64,000 nucleotides of DNA from contig CABZCK010000002.1 of assembly GCA_902524215.1 (NCBI GenBank), positions 52,639 through 116,638 of the forward strand, read 5' to 3'. Below the pieces are notes generated by a model. It ran no database searches, was not told the origin of the DNA, and was given only the letters and a program-made list of their open reading frames with translations. The first letter of the stretch is position 1, and each line of letters starts with the position of its first letter. Made by a program: the position numbers and the translations under genes. This DNA comes from an uncultured SAR116 cluster alpha proteobacterium. Its GTDB lineage: Bacteria; Pseudomonadota; Alphaproteobacteria; Puniceispirillales; Marisalimonadaceae. Shown in pieces: positions 39,126 through 49,369 of the stretch.

Positions 39126-40175
39126 ATGACTGATTTACAAAAAATAAGAGAACTTCAAGGTAAAGTTATGAAAGACATAGCTGCAGGAGCTCTTATACCA
39201 ATAATGATGATCGGAGATGAGTTAAATCTATTTGAAAAATTATATAAAATTGGCCCAATATCCTCTAAAGATTTTTCAAAAAAAATTGAAATGGATCATA
39301 GGTATATTAGAGAATGGTTATTAGCTATAAGTGCCTCTAATTATATCAACTACAATTCGAAAGAACAAAAATTTTATATGACTGAAGAACAATTTTCAGT
39401 TCTAGCTGATGAGGAAAGTTCATCTTTGATGATTGGTGGTTTTGAAAATTTAGTAGGAGCTGTTCATAATTATAAAATTATAAAAGAAAATTTTAAAAAT
39501 GGACAAGGAACTGAATGGGGATCACTTCACCCATGTTGCTTATCTGGATCTGCTCGTTTTTTCAAACCAGCCTATTCTATTTTTTTAATTAAAAAATGGC
39601 TTCCAAGTATTGATAACGCAGTTGAAACTCTTAGTAATGGTGGAAGCTTCGCTGATGTAGGATGTGGTTACGGACACTCAACTGAAATAATTGCAAAAGA
39701 ATTTCCAAAAGCAAAGGTCGTAGGTATAGATCCACACGAACCATCAATTCAAGAAGCAAAAACAAATTCTGCCTCTAAAGGACTAAATAATCTAACATAT
39801 CAAGTTGCTTCAGGAGAAGATTATCAAGGTAAGTTTGACATCATTTCTTTTTTTGATTGTCTTCATGATATGGGTGACCCAGTTAGCGCAATAGAATATG
39901 CAAAATCAAAACTAAATACTAATGGAACTTTAATGCTTGTAGAGCCCTATGCGGATGATGAAGTTTCAAATAATTTCAATTTAGTAGGTCAGATGTATTA
40001 TTCATTTTCAACTATTGCCTGTGTTCCTGCATCAAAATCGCAAAAAGTTGGTTTAGCATTAGGAGCTCAAGCAGGTGCAAAAAAACTTTCTAAAATTTTA
40101 AAAGAAGGTGGTTTTAACCATATAACAGTAACTTATAAAACAGCAACGAATATGGTTATTCAAGCAAAAGTTTAA
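39126..40175 (+). CDS. Class I SAM-dependent methyltransferase with N-terminal winged helix
   Basis: FADVGCGYGHSTEIIAKEFPKAKVVGID, DCLHDMGDP. Confidence 0.9.
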   Translation: MTDLQKIRELQGKVMKDIAAGALIPIMMIGDELNLFEKLYKIGPISSKDFSKKIEMDHRYIREWLLAISASNYINYNSKEQKFYMTEEQFSVLADEESSSLMIGGFENLVGAVHNYKIIKENFKNGQGTEWGSLHPCCLSGSARFFKPAYSIFLIKKWLPSIDNAVETLSNGGSFADVGCGYGHSTEIIAKEFPKAKVVGIDPHEPSIQEAKTNSASKGLNNLTYQVASGEDYQGKFDIISFFDCLHDMGDPVSAIEYAKSKLNTNGTLMLVEPYADDEVSNNFNLVGQMYYSFSTIACVPASKSQKVGLALGAQAGAKKLSKILKEGGFNHITVTYKTATNMVIQAKV

Positions 40176-40189
40176 TAATATCATCACAT

Positions 40190-40840
40190 ATGTTAAGAAA
40201 AGAAAAAGTAAATTTTATTTCGAAAGAACTTAATAAATTATACCCTAAAACACCTACCCCTTTAACACACCAAAATAAGTTTGAATTATTGATAGCAGTT
40301 CTATTAAGTGCGCAATGTACTGATGAAAGGGTTAATAAAATCAGTCCACTTTTATTTAAAGTTGCCAATAATCCTTTTGAAATGGAAAAAATATCTAAAG
40401 AGAAAATCTACAGTATCATTAAACCTTGCGGTTTAGGACCACAAAAATCAAAAGCCATTTCAGAATTGTCTAAAATTTTAGTTGAAGAGTTTAATGGTAA
40501 TGTCCCAAGAACTTTTAAAGAATTAGAAAAGTTGCCTGGTGTAGGTCATAAAACTGCTAGCGTTGTAATGTCTCAAGGATTTGGATTTCCTGCCTTTCCG
40601 GTAGACACGCATATTCATAGATTAGCTCAGAGATGGGGTTTAACGGATGGTCGTAGTGTTAATCAAACAGAAAAAGATTTAAAAAAGTTGTTCCCAAAAG
40701 AAAGCTGGAATAAATTACATCTTCAAATTATTTTTTATGGAAGAGAGTATTGTACTGCAAGAGGATGCCTGGGCATTAAATGTAATATATGCAGGACATT
40801 GTATCCCAAAAGAATTAAACCCATAAAAACAAAGAAATAA
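40190..40840 (+). CDS. nth: Endonuclease III
   Basis: LLSAQCTDERVNKI, LEKLPGVGHKTASVVMS, FPVDTHIHRLAQRW, Fe-S CTARGCLGIKCNICRTLYP. Confidence 0.97.
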   Translation: MLRKEKVNFISKELNKLYPKTPTPLTHQNKFELLIAVLLSAQCTDERVNKISPLLFKVANNPFEMEKISKEKIYSIIKPCGLGPQKSKAISELSKILVEEFNGNVPRTFKELEKLPGVGHKTASVVMSQGFGFPAFPVDTHIHRLAQRWGLTDGRSVNQTEKDLKKLFPKESWNKLHLQIIFYGREYCTARGCLGIKCNICRTLYPKRIKPIKTKK

Positions 40841-40844
40841 ATTG

Positions 40845-41891
40845 CTAAAAAGTTAATGCGTAGTTTTTGTAAACTAAACTTATTTCTTCCATAACTTCAT
40901 CATTTAAATCAATATCCAAACCTTTTATTACAACATCTAATTGTTCAACCGTTGTTGCACCAAATATAACAGATCCCATAAATGATCTTTTTGTACAAAA
41001 AGCTAAAGCCAAGTGCACCGGATGAATATTAAATTTTTTTGAAATTTTTATATACTCTTGAACAGCTTTCATAGCATTTATGTTAACCCTATCTCCAATT
41101 GTTGAAACTCTTTTTATTCTTGAATCAGTTGGCATTTCGTCATTTAGATACTTTCCAGTTAACAGACCTCCAGCTAATGGTGAATAAGCCAGCAAAGGTA
41201 TATTTTCATAATAAGACATTTCATTCATATCTGTGTCGTATAACCTGCATAAAAGACTATATTCATTTTGAATAGAAGCGACTGGAAAACTATCAAATTT
41301 TTTTACTGCATCAACATATTTAGTAACACCCCAACATGTTTCATTTGAAAGTCCAAAAGCTCTAATCTTTCCCTCTAATTTAAAATCATGCAGTGTTTCT
41401 ACTATCTCTAAGATATCATTTTCAACTTCATCTTTATTACTATCAGACGGGTTATAATTCCAATTTTTTCGAAAGTGATAAGAGCCTCGATTAGGCCAAT
41501 GAAGTTGATAGAGATCAACATAATCGGTCTGAAGTCTTTTTAAACTAGCCTCTAATGCAATTTTTAAACTTTTTCTATTTATTGGACCTCCATCTCTAAT
41601 GAATGTATCTCCATTACCAATAATTTTGGTGGCTAATATTAACTTGTTTCTTAAAGTTGGATTCTTTTTGATCCAAGTCCCAATAATTTTTTCAGTTTTG
41701 CCAGCAGTCTCTGCAAGGCGTGGACAGGTTGAATACATTTCTGCTGTATCAAAAAAATTTATTCCTGAATTATAAGCTTTGTCCATTTGTAAATGAGCAT
41801 CTATCTCATTAGTTTGCTCTCCATATGTCATTGTTCCTAAGCAATAGTTTGAAACTTTTAAATCACTTTTACCTAAAAAATTATATTTCAT
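40845..41891 (-). CDS. Aldo/keto reductase (Tas-like)
   Basis: CLGTMTYGEQTNEIDAHLQMDKAYNSGINFFDTAEMYS, YQLHWPNRGSYHF. Confidence 0.95.
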   Translation of the reverse strand: MKYNFLGKSDLKVSNYCLGTMTYGEQTNEIDAHLQMDKAYNSGINFFDTAEMYSTCPRLAETAGKTEKIIGTWIKKNPTLRNKLILATKIIGNGDTFIRDGGPINRKSLKIALEASLKRLQTDYVDLYQLHWPNRGSYHFRKNWNYNPSDSNKDEVENDILEIVETLHDFKLEGKIRAFGLSNETCWGVTKYVDAVKKFDSFPVASIQNEYSLLCRLYDTDMNEMSYYENIPLLAYSPLAGGLLTGKYLNDEMPTDSRIKRVSTIGDRVNINAMKAVQEYIKISKKFNIHPVHLALAFCTKRSFMGSVIFGATTVEQLDVVIKGLDIDLNDEVMEEISLVYKNYALTF

Positions 41892-42013
41892 GTTTTACTC
41901 TTATTAAAATTATTACTATTTCTTATAAAATTTTCTTTTTAAAACTCTGTATAAGTAAATACATAGAATTCCTATGATCAAATACAAATATTTCCAATAT
42001 TCTTCCATATCAA

Positions 42014-42943
42014 TTAATTCAAATTAAATTTTTCATTGAAATTTTTAACAACTTTTTCTCTCCAAAAAGTATATAAACCTGAAGATACAACAATAAAAAC
42101 ACCAAGTAAAATAAAGATATCTAATCTTTCAGAAAATACAAAAACTCCAATAATCGCAGAAAATACTAATTGAAGATATGAGTATGGTTGTATTAAAGAC
42201 GCTTCAACTAATTCTAATATTTTAACCATTAAAAAGTGAGATATTGCACTTAAAGTACACATAATAAAAACTAAGACATAAAACTCTTTTGAAATAATAT
42301 TTCCAAAAAAGACAATCATAAATATCATGGTTATACTTCCACCAAGACCTGTCCAAAAAAAACTTGTGATGGCGCCATCTTGCCTTGATGCATACTTAGT
42401 TAATATCAAATATAGTGCAAACATTAATGCACCAATAAACGCAAAAATTGAGCCTGTTGAAAAAATGGTAAAACCAGGTCTTAATATAATTAGCACACCA
42501 ATGAAACCAAAGGCTATTGCACTCCAACGTCGCCAACCAAACCTCTCTCCTAAAAAAGGTACTGAAAGGCCAGCAACTATAAGAGGATAACATGCTATTA
42601 CTGCATGTGTTTCTACAAGACCTATAATTGTAAAAGTATAAACAACAATACAATTGTTTAGTGACAAAATTAATCCACGGGCAAATTGTAAAAATGGTTG
42701 TTTTGTATAAGCAATTTCGCGGAATTTGTTTTTTGAAAAAATCCAATATGAAAATATAAAAACTAAAATAAACCAATACCTGATGGCAACCAAAGAAATT
42801 ACGTTATTATTTTCTGCTAAATATTTTGATACCCCATCCATGCAAGAAAACAGAAAAGTAGTCAATATCATAAGTAATATTCCAGTATTGGTATAATTTT
42901 TCATTTTATTCTTATAACAGTTAAGTAAAATTGTGATATGCAT
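42014..42943 (-). CDS. DMT family (EamA) transporter
   Basis: 10-TM EamA pattern; GERFGWRRWSAIAFGFIGVLIILRPG. Start could instead be the internal ATG (MKNYTNTG). Confidence 0.9.
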   Translation of the reverse strand: MHITILLNCYKNKMKNYTNTGILLMILTTFLFSCMDGVSKYLAENNNVISLVAIRYWFILVFIFSYWIFSKNKFREIAYTKQPFLQFARGLILSLNNCIVVYTFTIIGLVETHAVIACYPLIVAGLSVPFLGERFGWRRWSAIAFGFIGVLIILRPGFTIFSTGSIFAFIGALMFALYLILTKYASRQDGAITSFFWTGLGGSITMIFMIVFFGNIISKEFYVLVFIMCTLSAISHFLMVKILELVEASLIQPYSYLQLVFSAIIGVFVFSERLDIFILLGVFIVVSSGLYTFWREKVVKNFNEKFNLN

Positions 42944-42988
42944 TTAAATGATTTGACTTCAAAAAAGTAAAATTCATTTATAGAGAAA

Positions 42989-43609
42989 TTAAGTCAAAGT
43001 AGATATTAATTGATAAGCACCTATTTCTGCTTCATTAAAATTCCTTTTTGCGTCATCAATCAAACTTATTGCATCATTTCCATTAGTGAATTCTAAATAT
43101 AAGCAACTTGAAAACTTTTTATCCTCTCTCCCCCTTAAGCTTTCTTCTTTAGATATTTTATAATCATTAATTTCTTTTGACTCCCAAATTTCAGAATATA
43201 CTTGACTAATATTTTTTATTTTTTTTTCAAAATTAATTAAATGTTCAACTTCAATTTTATCTTTTACAGATATTGTTAAACAAAATGCTCCCCTTACACT
43301 TCCTTTAAGAATTGTTTTCTTAAAAACAGTTCTAAACATGTCTTGAAAAACAAATTCCATAACAAACTTTGTTTTTTTTGTAGGTTTATTTAACTTCTTT
43401 AAGTACTCCTCAGAAAAAAAAGTTTTGTATGTTTTAGCCTCATAACTGGTAAAATAATTATAATTAGATTTTAAACCTTGAAATCTTCTTGCAACATTGA
43501 TATTTGGAACACTCAATCTTTCAAAAAGGTGTTCATTATTATACCAATCTTCATAATCATGCAAAAACTTTTGATTAGCATTGTTCCAAATACCTAATAA
43601 CCCAGACAT
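42989..43609 (-). CDS. Conserved hypothetical protein (DUF4286/EthD-like)
   Basis: YEDWYNNEHLFERLSVPNINVARRFQGL resembles dimeric alpha/beta-barrel proteins. Confidence 0.55.
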   Translation of the reverse strand: MSGLLGIWNNANQKFLHDYEDWYNNEHLFERLSVPNINVARRFQGLKSNYNYFTSYEAKTYKTFFSEEYLKKLNKPTKKTKFVMEFVFQDMFRTVFKKTILKGSVRGAFCLTISVKDKIEVEHLINFEKKIKNISQVYSEIWESKEINDYKISKEESLRGREDKKFSSCLYLEFTNGNDAISLIDDAKRNFNEAEIGAYQLISTLT

Positions 43610-43622
43610 AAGATAAAAATAT

Positions 43623-45449
43623 ATGAAATTTGAAACTAATAAAATAAAAAATATAGCAATTATTGCACATGTAGATCATGGCAAAACAACTTTGGTTGAT
43701 AAAATGCTTCAACAATCTGGCACCTTTAAAGAACACGAGGAACTAAAAGAAAGAGTTTTAGATTCTAACGATCTTGAAAAAGAAAGAGGCATTACAATTT
43801 TATCCAAAAATACCGGTATAATTTGGAATGAATTTAGAATAAATATTATCGATACACCTGGTCATGCAGACTTTGGTGGAGAAGTTGAACGAATTCTTTC
43901 AATGGCAGATTCTGTCCTTTTACTTGTTGATGCAGTAGAAGGTCCAATGCCACAAACAACATTTGTTTTAAAAAAAGCTCTTGAAAGCTCCTTAAAACCA
44001 ATAGTAGTCATAAATAAAATAGATAGAGATGGTGCTAGACCTGACTGGGTATTAGATAAAACATTTGATTTGTTTGTAGAGCTAAATGCAAATGAGAAAC
44101 AATTAGACTTTCCAATAATTTATGCTTCAGCTTTGAATGGTTGGGCAACGAAAGAACATAACAAAAAAACAGATAACTTAAACGATCTATTCTCAATGAT
44201 AATTGATAATGTAGAATCTCCAGATGATAAATCAAATGAACCTCTACAAATGCAAATAACTGCATTAGATTATTCAAATTTTTTGGGCATTATTGGTATA
44301 GGAAAAGTAAAAAAAGGTTTAATTAAAAAAAATCAAACAGTCAGCATAATTGGTAAGGACGAAAAGGTAAAACAGGACAAAGTCTCTAAAATAATGATTT
44401 TTCAGGGCTTGCATCAAAAAGAAGTAGATGAGGCTTTTTGTGGGGATATAGTGGCATTAAGTGGTTTGGATGATTTAAAAATATCAGACACCATTTGCGA
44501 TCCAGAACATTTGGAAAAAATGCCTAATTTAAAAATTGATGAACCAACTTTTTCAATGATATTTCAAGTAAATGATAGCCCATTTGCAGGTAATGATGGA
44601 AAGTTTGTAACAAGCAGAGTACTCAAAGATAGATTAGATAAAGAAATAAAGACTAATGTAGCCTTAAAAGTAGAAAGTACAGAAAGCGCAGATAAGTTTA
44701 AAGTTTCTGGAAGAGGCGAGTTACATTTATCTATTTTAATTGAAAACATGAGAAGAGAGGGTTTTGAAATTGGTGTGTCTTCACCTGACGTAATTTATAA
44801 AACTATTGATGGGCAAAAATGTGAGCCTTTTGAAGACTTGATTTTGGATATTGAAGAACAACACCAAGGTGTTGTTATTGAAAAACTTGGAGAAAGAAAA
44901 GCTCAACTTATTAACTTAACTCCTTTTGAAAATAATAAGTTAAGATTAAATTATGAAATTCCAACTAGGGGATTAATTGGTTTTAGGTCAGAATTTTTAA
45001 CCCTCACTTCTGGAACTGGAATAATTAATCATACTTTTAAAGAATATAAACCTTGTGTCATCAACATCAACAGAAATAGAAAAAATGGAGCTCTTATTTC
45101 TATGAGTCAGGGAAAAGCTGTACCATACGCTTTATTCAACTTACAAGAACGAGGGAAATTAATTATTCCTAGTAACATTGAGGTATATGAAGGGATGATA
45201 ATTGGTTTTAATTCCAGAGAAAATGATCTAACTGTTAACCCACTAAAAACAAAACAATTAACTAATTTTCGTTCAAGTGGAGCTGATGAAGCAATAGTTT
45301 TAACACCAGAAACTAAGATTACATTAGAAAAGGCAATTGAGATGATCAATCATGATGAATTAATTGAGGTTACACCAAAAGAAATAAGACTTAGAAAAAG
45401 ATATTTAAAAGAACACGAAAGAAAAAAAGATCAAAGATCAAAAAATTAG
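43623..45449 (+). CDS. typA: Translational GTPase TypA/BipA
   Basis: IAIIAHVDHGKTTLVDKMLQQSGTF, ERGITILSKN, DTPGHADFGGEVER, NKIDRDGARP. Confidence 0.98.
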   Translation: MKFETNKIKNIAIIAHVDHGKTTLVDKMLQQSGTFKEHEELKERVLDSNDLEKERGITILSKNTGIIWNEFRINIIDTPGHADFGGEVERILSMADSVLLLVDAVEGPMPQTTFVLKKALESSLKPIVVINKIDRDGARPDWVLDKTFDLFVELNANEKQLDFPIIYASALNGWATKEHNKKTDNLNDLFSMIIDNVESPDDKSNEPLQMQITALDYSNFLGIIGIGKVKKGLIKKNQTVSIIGKDEKVKQDKVSKIMIFQGLHQKEVDEAFCGDIVALSGLDDLKISDTICDPEHLEKMPNLKIDEPTFSMIFQVNDSPFAGNDGKFVTSRVLKDRLDKEIKTNVALKVESTESADKFKVSGRGELHLSILIENMRREGFEIGVSSPDVIYKTIDGQKCEPFEDLILDIEEQHQGVVIEKLGERKAQLINLTPFENNKLRLNYEIPTRGLIGFRSEFLTLTSGTGIINHTFKEYKPCVININRNRKNGALISMSQGKAVPYALFNLQERGKLIIPSNIEVYEGMIIGFNSRENDLTVNPLKTKQLTNFRSSGADEAIVLTPETKITLEKAIEMINHDELIEVTPKEIRLRKRYLKEHERKKDQRSKN

Positions 45450-45450
45450 A

Positions 45451-45609
45451 TTAATTTTTTTTTGATACAAATAAGTCTCTAATTGTTGCAAAAAACAAAA
45501 ACCAAGATAAACGCAATTTACCAAATATTGACTTATTTTTTTTCAATGAATTGTATTGATCTATGCCACAAGATGTTTTGACAAAATCTTCAACTGAAAG
45601 TTTTTTCAT
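45451..45609 (-). CDS. Small hypothetical ORF (52 aa), not in the ORF track
   Basis: MKKLSVEDFVKTSCGIDQYNSLKKNKSIFGKLRLSWFLFFATIRDLFVSKKN*; fills the gap after typA. Confidence 0.4.
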   Translation of the reverse strand: MKKLSVEDFVKTSCGIDQYNSLKKNKSIFGKLRLSWFLFFATIRDLFVSKKN

Positions 45610-45823
45610 TTTTGTCAGATTTTCTTGATTTGAAATATATAACGTTTTTAAAAAACTTTTCTATCTTGTTATAATTGAAATAACTAATACATGCTAATAA
45701 AGCTAATAAAAAAGATGACAAAATACTAGTTGAACCTATACACATAAATTAATTATAGTTTTTTTTTACTTCATTTGCAATTTTATAAATTTTCAATTTA
45801 AAAAAAATTACTATATTCATTAT

Positions 45824-46372
45824 TTACTTTTTTAAATACAATAATGGACTATCTTCCATTTCTAACTGCATAACATCATTAAATTTATTAAAAAAAGTAC
45901 ACAAAGTTATACGAAATGTTAATTCAACCATTTGCTCCTCAGAAAAGTATTCTCTAAGTTTTTCATATACTTTATCTTGAATTTTATTATGATCTTTTGT
46001 GATCTGAACAGCATAGTCACGTACTAAAATATCTAATGGTTCTAAACCAGGACAATCTGCTTCCAATATATTATCAACCGTAACATTTGATAATCCCTCA
46101 GATATCAAATTTGGTGCATGATGTGCCACACAATAATCACATTTGTTAACAGCAGAAACAGACACAATTGCAATTTCTAAATATCTTTTGTCTATAATTG
46201 GCTTATCAGCCATTTCCATCAACATACTCATCATGTGTTTAAATATAATTGGTCTATGAGCAAAAACTTTTGCTTGATTAGAAAATGGTCCATAATTTTC
46301 AATAAATTTTTTATATATAGGACGTATTTCTTTTGAAACTTCGTCAATTTGTATGTCTTTGACTCTAGCCAT
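45824..46372 (-). CDS. Carboxymuconolactone decarboxylase/AhpD-like family protein
   Basis: EIAIVSVSAVNKCDYCVAHHAPN (CxxC..H). Confidence 0.85.
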   Translation of the reverse strand: MARVKDIQIDEVSKEIRPIYKKFIENYGPFSNQAKVFAHRPIIFKHMMSMLMEMADKPIIDKRYLEIAIVSVSAVNKCDYCVAHHAPNLISEGLSNVTVDNILEADCPGLEPLDILVRDYAVQITKDHNKIQDKVYEKLREYFSEEQMVELTFRITLCTFFNKFNDVMQLEMEDSPLLYLKK

Positions 46373-46410
46373 ATTAAATCTCCATTAGTTAAATAATTTT
46401 AAAAGATATG

Positions 46411-48165
46411 TTAATCTTTTTTGTTAGAAATCCAAACTGTTTGAAAAGGCTTTAATTTTAATATTTTTAAATTATTCAAACTTTCGTCAGGCTTTAAAAG
46501 ATCAAACCATAATTGATTTTCAAACAAGTTTATTTTACTTAATTTTAACTCTCTTACAACTGAAGATATATTCGTTATAGCAAAAATATTTTGGCTTCTA
46601 TCAATACTCTGTCTCCAAACACCAAATAATTTATTCCCAAGAGTTAGAGTATATTGTGTTGCATTTGGATGAAAGGCAATTTGTTTCTGCCTCAGAGATA
46701 TAATTTTTAGTATTTTTGAATATATAGTATTTTCTAAAGAGTTTTTATTTTTTAATTTTTTACTTAGATCACTAAAATCCCACTTGAAACGATTTATATT
46801 CCTTTTAATTCCTGTTTTTATGAATGCGTTTTGATCATTAGAAGTTCCAAATAGTGAATTAAAATAAATGGCAGGAACACCCTCTAAAGCAAGTAAGATT
46901 GAATGTGCAGCAATATATCTTTCAACTGCAAAATTTCCATCTTTATCAAAATCTGTTCGTTTTAATGCGTCAAACAAAGTGATATTAACTTCATATACTT
47001 TGTTTTTAGTTTCAACTTTTCTAAAAGAGAATTTTCCGCCATTTTTTTCTACTCTTTTAAAAAGTTTATCTAAAATAATATTGTCTAAAATACCTTCAGC
47101 TGGCCTCATTCCGATCCCATCATGAGATGCAATAAAATTTAGATAAGCATTATTAATTTGTGCAGGTGGCATACTTTTACTCCAACCTGATATTTTAGAA
47201 CTATCCTCAAATAAAAAAGTATATAAAATCAACGGAGGCAATGGGAAGTTATAAATCCAATTTGCTTCATCATCATTCCCAAAATAACTTAAATTTTCTT
47301 TTCTAGGTAAATTTGTTTCTGTAACAATTAATGCATAAGGATTTATGAAATTTACAATTAATCTTAATAATTTAACAATCTCATGTGTTTCTGGCAAATT
47401 AACACAAGATGTACCATGTTTTTTCCAGATGAATGCTACTGCATCTAGCCTAAAAGTTGTGATCCCCTTACTTAGAAGCAAAAGAATTATTTCAATAAAC
47501 TCAATTAACACAACAGGGTCTTTGAAATTTAAATCAATTTGATCGTGACTAAATGTACACCACAAATTCTTTTTCTTTTTTTTATAATTATATATTTGAA
47601 TTAAATTATGGTCTCTTGGTCTTATCACTTTTGAAAAATCAAAATTATCACCGATTGTAAAAAAAAAGTTTTTATAATCTTCTTTTTCTTTGATGAATGA
47701 ATTAAACCATAAGCCTTTTATTGAAGAATGGTTCAAAATCAAGTCTGCCATTATTGACGCATGATTTGACAATAAACGTATATCACTCCATGTGCCTAAA
47801 TTTTTACTTACATTTTTGTGATCAGTTACTGAAAACCCTCCATCACTACTAGATGGATAAAATGGCAATACATGCAATATTTCAAAAAAGTTTTTAAGAT
47901 GTTTTTCAAAAAAATTTTTTAAAGTTTTTAAAGGTACTTCGTTTTTATTTTTTAGGTTATCTCCATAAGAGATTAATAAAAGAGTTTTTTCAGAAATAAT
48001 TTTGTTTTTGAATTTATAATCTTTTTGAAATGTTTTTATTAATTCTAGTATTAAATCTGAATAATACTTAATATTAAATCTTGTTTTCTCATTTCTGTAG
48101 ATAAATAATAATTTTTTATAAATTAAATGGTCAACGTTTTTTATATTAAGATTTGTATTTTTCAT
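46411..48165 (-). CDS. GH13 sucrose phosphorylase-like / probable glucosylglycerate phosphorylase
   Basis: HVLPFYPSSSDGGFSVTDHKNV, ADLILNHSS, FRLDAVAFIWKKHGTSCVNLPETHEIV, FIASHDGIGMRPAEG; next to GpgS/GpgP-like genes. Confidence 0.8.
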   Translation of the reverse strand: MKNTNLNIKNVDHLIYKKLLFIYRNEKTRFNIKYYSDLILELIKTFQKDYKFKNKIISEKTLLLISYGDNLKNKNEVPLKTLKNFFEKHLKNFFEILHVLPFYPSSSDGGFSVTDHKNVSKNLGTWSDIRLLSNHASIMADLILNHSSIKGLWFNSFIKEKEDYKNFFFTIGDNFDFSKVIRPRDHNLIQIYNYKKKKKNLWCTFSHDQIDLNFKDPVVLIEFIEIILLLLSKGITTFRLDAVAFIWKKHGTSCVNLPETHEIVKLLRLIVNFINPYALIVTETNLPRKENLSYFGNDDEANWIYNFPLPPLILYTFLFEDSSKISGWSKSMPPAQINNAYLNFIASHDGIGMRPAEGILDNIILDKLFKRVEKNGGKFSFRKVETKNKVYEVNITLFDALKRTDFDKDGNFAVERYIAAHSILLALEGVPAIYFNSLFGTSNDQNAFIKTGIKRNINRFKWDFSDLSKKLKNKNSLENTIYSKILKIISLRQKQIAFHPNATQYTLTLGNKLFGVWRQSIDRSQNIFAITNISSVVRELKLSKINLFENQLWFDLLKPDESLNNLKILKLKPFQTVWISNKKD

Positions 48166-49369
48166 TATCTAACTCAACTTTTTGCTTCAACCTATTCATA
48201 AAATTTGGAATTGCACTGTTAACTCTGCTCCAAGTTGGTATAAATGGAGTATCCATTGGGTTTTCAAAAAAACTTTCCCCAGCTTTCATGATATTTAAAG
48301 CAAACAATTCAACAGCTTTTTCTTCCATATGAGAGTCATATTTGAGACCATTCATTAAAGCATCACTTCTGTAAATATCAATCATGTCTAATGCAGTTCT
48401 ATAATATGTTGCTTTTATTGAACGAAATGTTTCAAGACTAAAAGAGTTACCTTGAGTAGCTAATTTTTTTATTAAAGTTTTAATAATATCAATGGACATT
48501 TTAGATAAACCTTTAGTTTGGTCATCAATAGATAAATCTTGATGTTTATGATCATATGTATCAGCTAAATCAACTTGACATATCCTATTTGATGCTTGAT
48601 TCCTGTACATCTCGGATAAAATCCCAATCTCTATTCCCCAATCACATGGAATTCTCATATCAGCCATTAAGTTTCTCCTAAAGGAAAACTCTCCAGCTAG
48701 TGGATATTTAAATGCTTTCATATAATCAAGATAATCGTTGTGACCAACAGTTTTTTCCATTGCCGTGAGAAGTGGTGTAACTAATAATCTTGAAACTCTA
48801 CCGTTCATTTTGCCTTCTGCAACTCTTGGATAATAACCTTTACAGAATTCAAAATTAAATAGTGGATTGACAACTGGATAAAAAAGTTTAGCTAATAACC
48901 TTCTATCAAATGTTAATATATCACAATCATGAAAAGCTATGGATCTCGCCTCACCTCTAGCAATAGCCATACCCAAACAATACCAAACATTTCGTCCTTT
49001 ACCTAGCTCCTGAGGAGCTAAATTATAATTTTTTAGCTCTTTATCTAATTTTAGAAGATTAGGACCATCATTCCATAAAATAGTGAATGGACAATTTAAT
49101 TTCTTAAAAAAGTTCCAAGCTTTCTTTGCTTGCTCTTCATTAGCCCTGTCTAACCCTATGATTATATGATTTAAATAATTCGTTTTGCTAATTTCACTAA
49201 CTATGTTTGGTAATGCATTACCTTCTAATTCAGAATAGAGACAAGGAAGAATAAGTTCCATTTTTCTATCCTTAGAGAATTTTTTTAAATCGCGTTCCAA
49301 ATCTTTCAAATCTCTGTTAGAAAAATCATGCAAAGTTGCAACTACACCATTTTGAGAAAATTCACTCAT
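48146..49369 (-). CDS. gpgS: Glucosyl-3-phosphoglycerate synthase-like glycosyltransferase
   Basis: LILPCLYSELEGNALPNIV, GKGRNVWYCLGMAIARGEARSIAFHDCDI, PLAGEFSFRRNL, DWGIEIGILSE. Confidence 0.85.
   Translation of the reverse strand: MSEFSQNGVVATLHDFSNRDLKDLERDLKKFSKDRKMELILPCLYSELEGNALPNIVSEISKTNYLNHIIIGLDRANEEQAKKAWNFFKKLNCPFTILWNDGPNLLKLDKELKNYNLAPQELGKGRNVWYCLGMAIARGEARSIAFHDCDILTFDRRLLAKLFYPVVNPLFNFEFCKGYYPRVAEGKMNGRVSRLLVTPLLTAMEKTVGHNDYLDYMKAFKYPLAGEFSFRRNLMADMRIPCDWGIEIGILSEMYRNQASNRICQVDLADTYDHKHQDLSIDDQTKGLSKMSIDIIKTLIKKLATQGNSFSLETFRSIKATYYRTALDMIDIYRSDALMNGLKYDSHMEEKAVELFALNIMKAGESFFENPMDTPFIPTWSRVNSAIPNFMNRLKQKVELDNEKYKS

Noticed and set aside
42396-42776. 126-aa alternate-frame ORF inside the EamA transporter
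   Set aside because: Cys/Phe/Tyr-rich out-of-frame translation of a TM gene.
44035-44749. Minus-strand ORFs inside typA
   Set aside because: Antisense to the highly conserved TypA.
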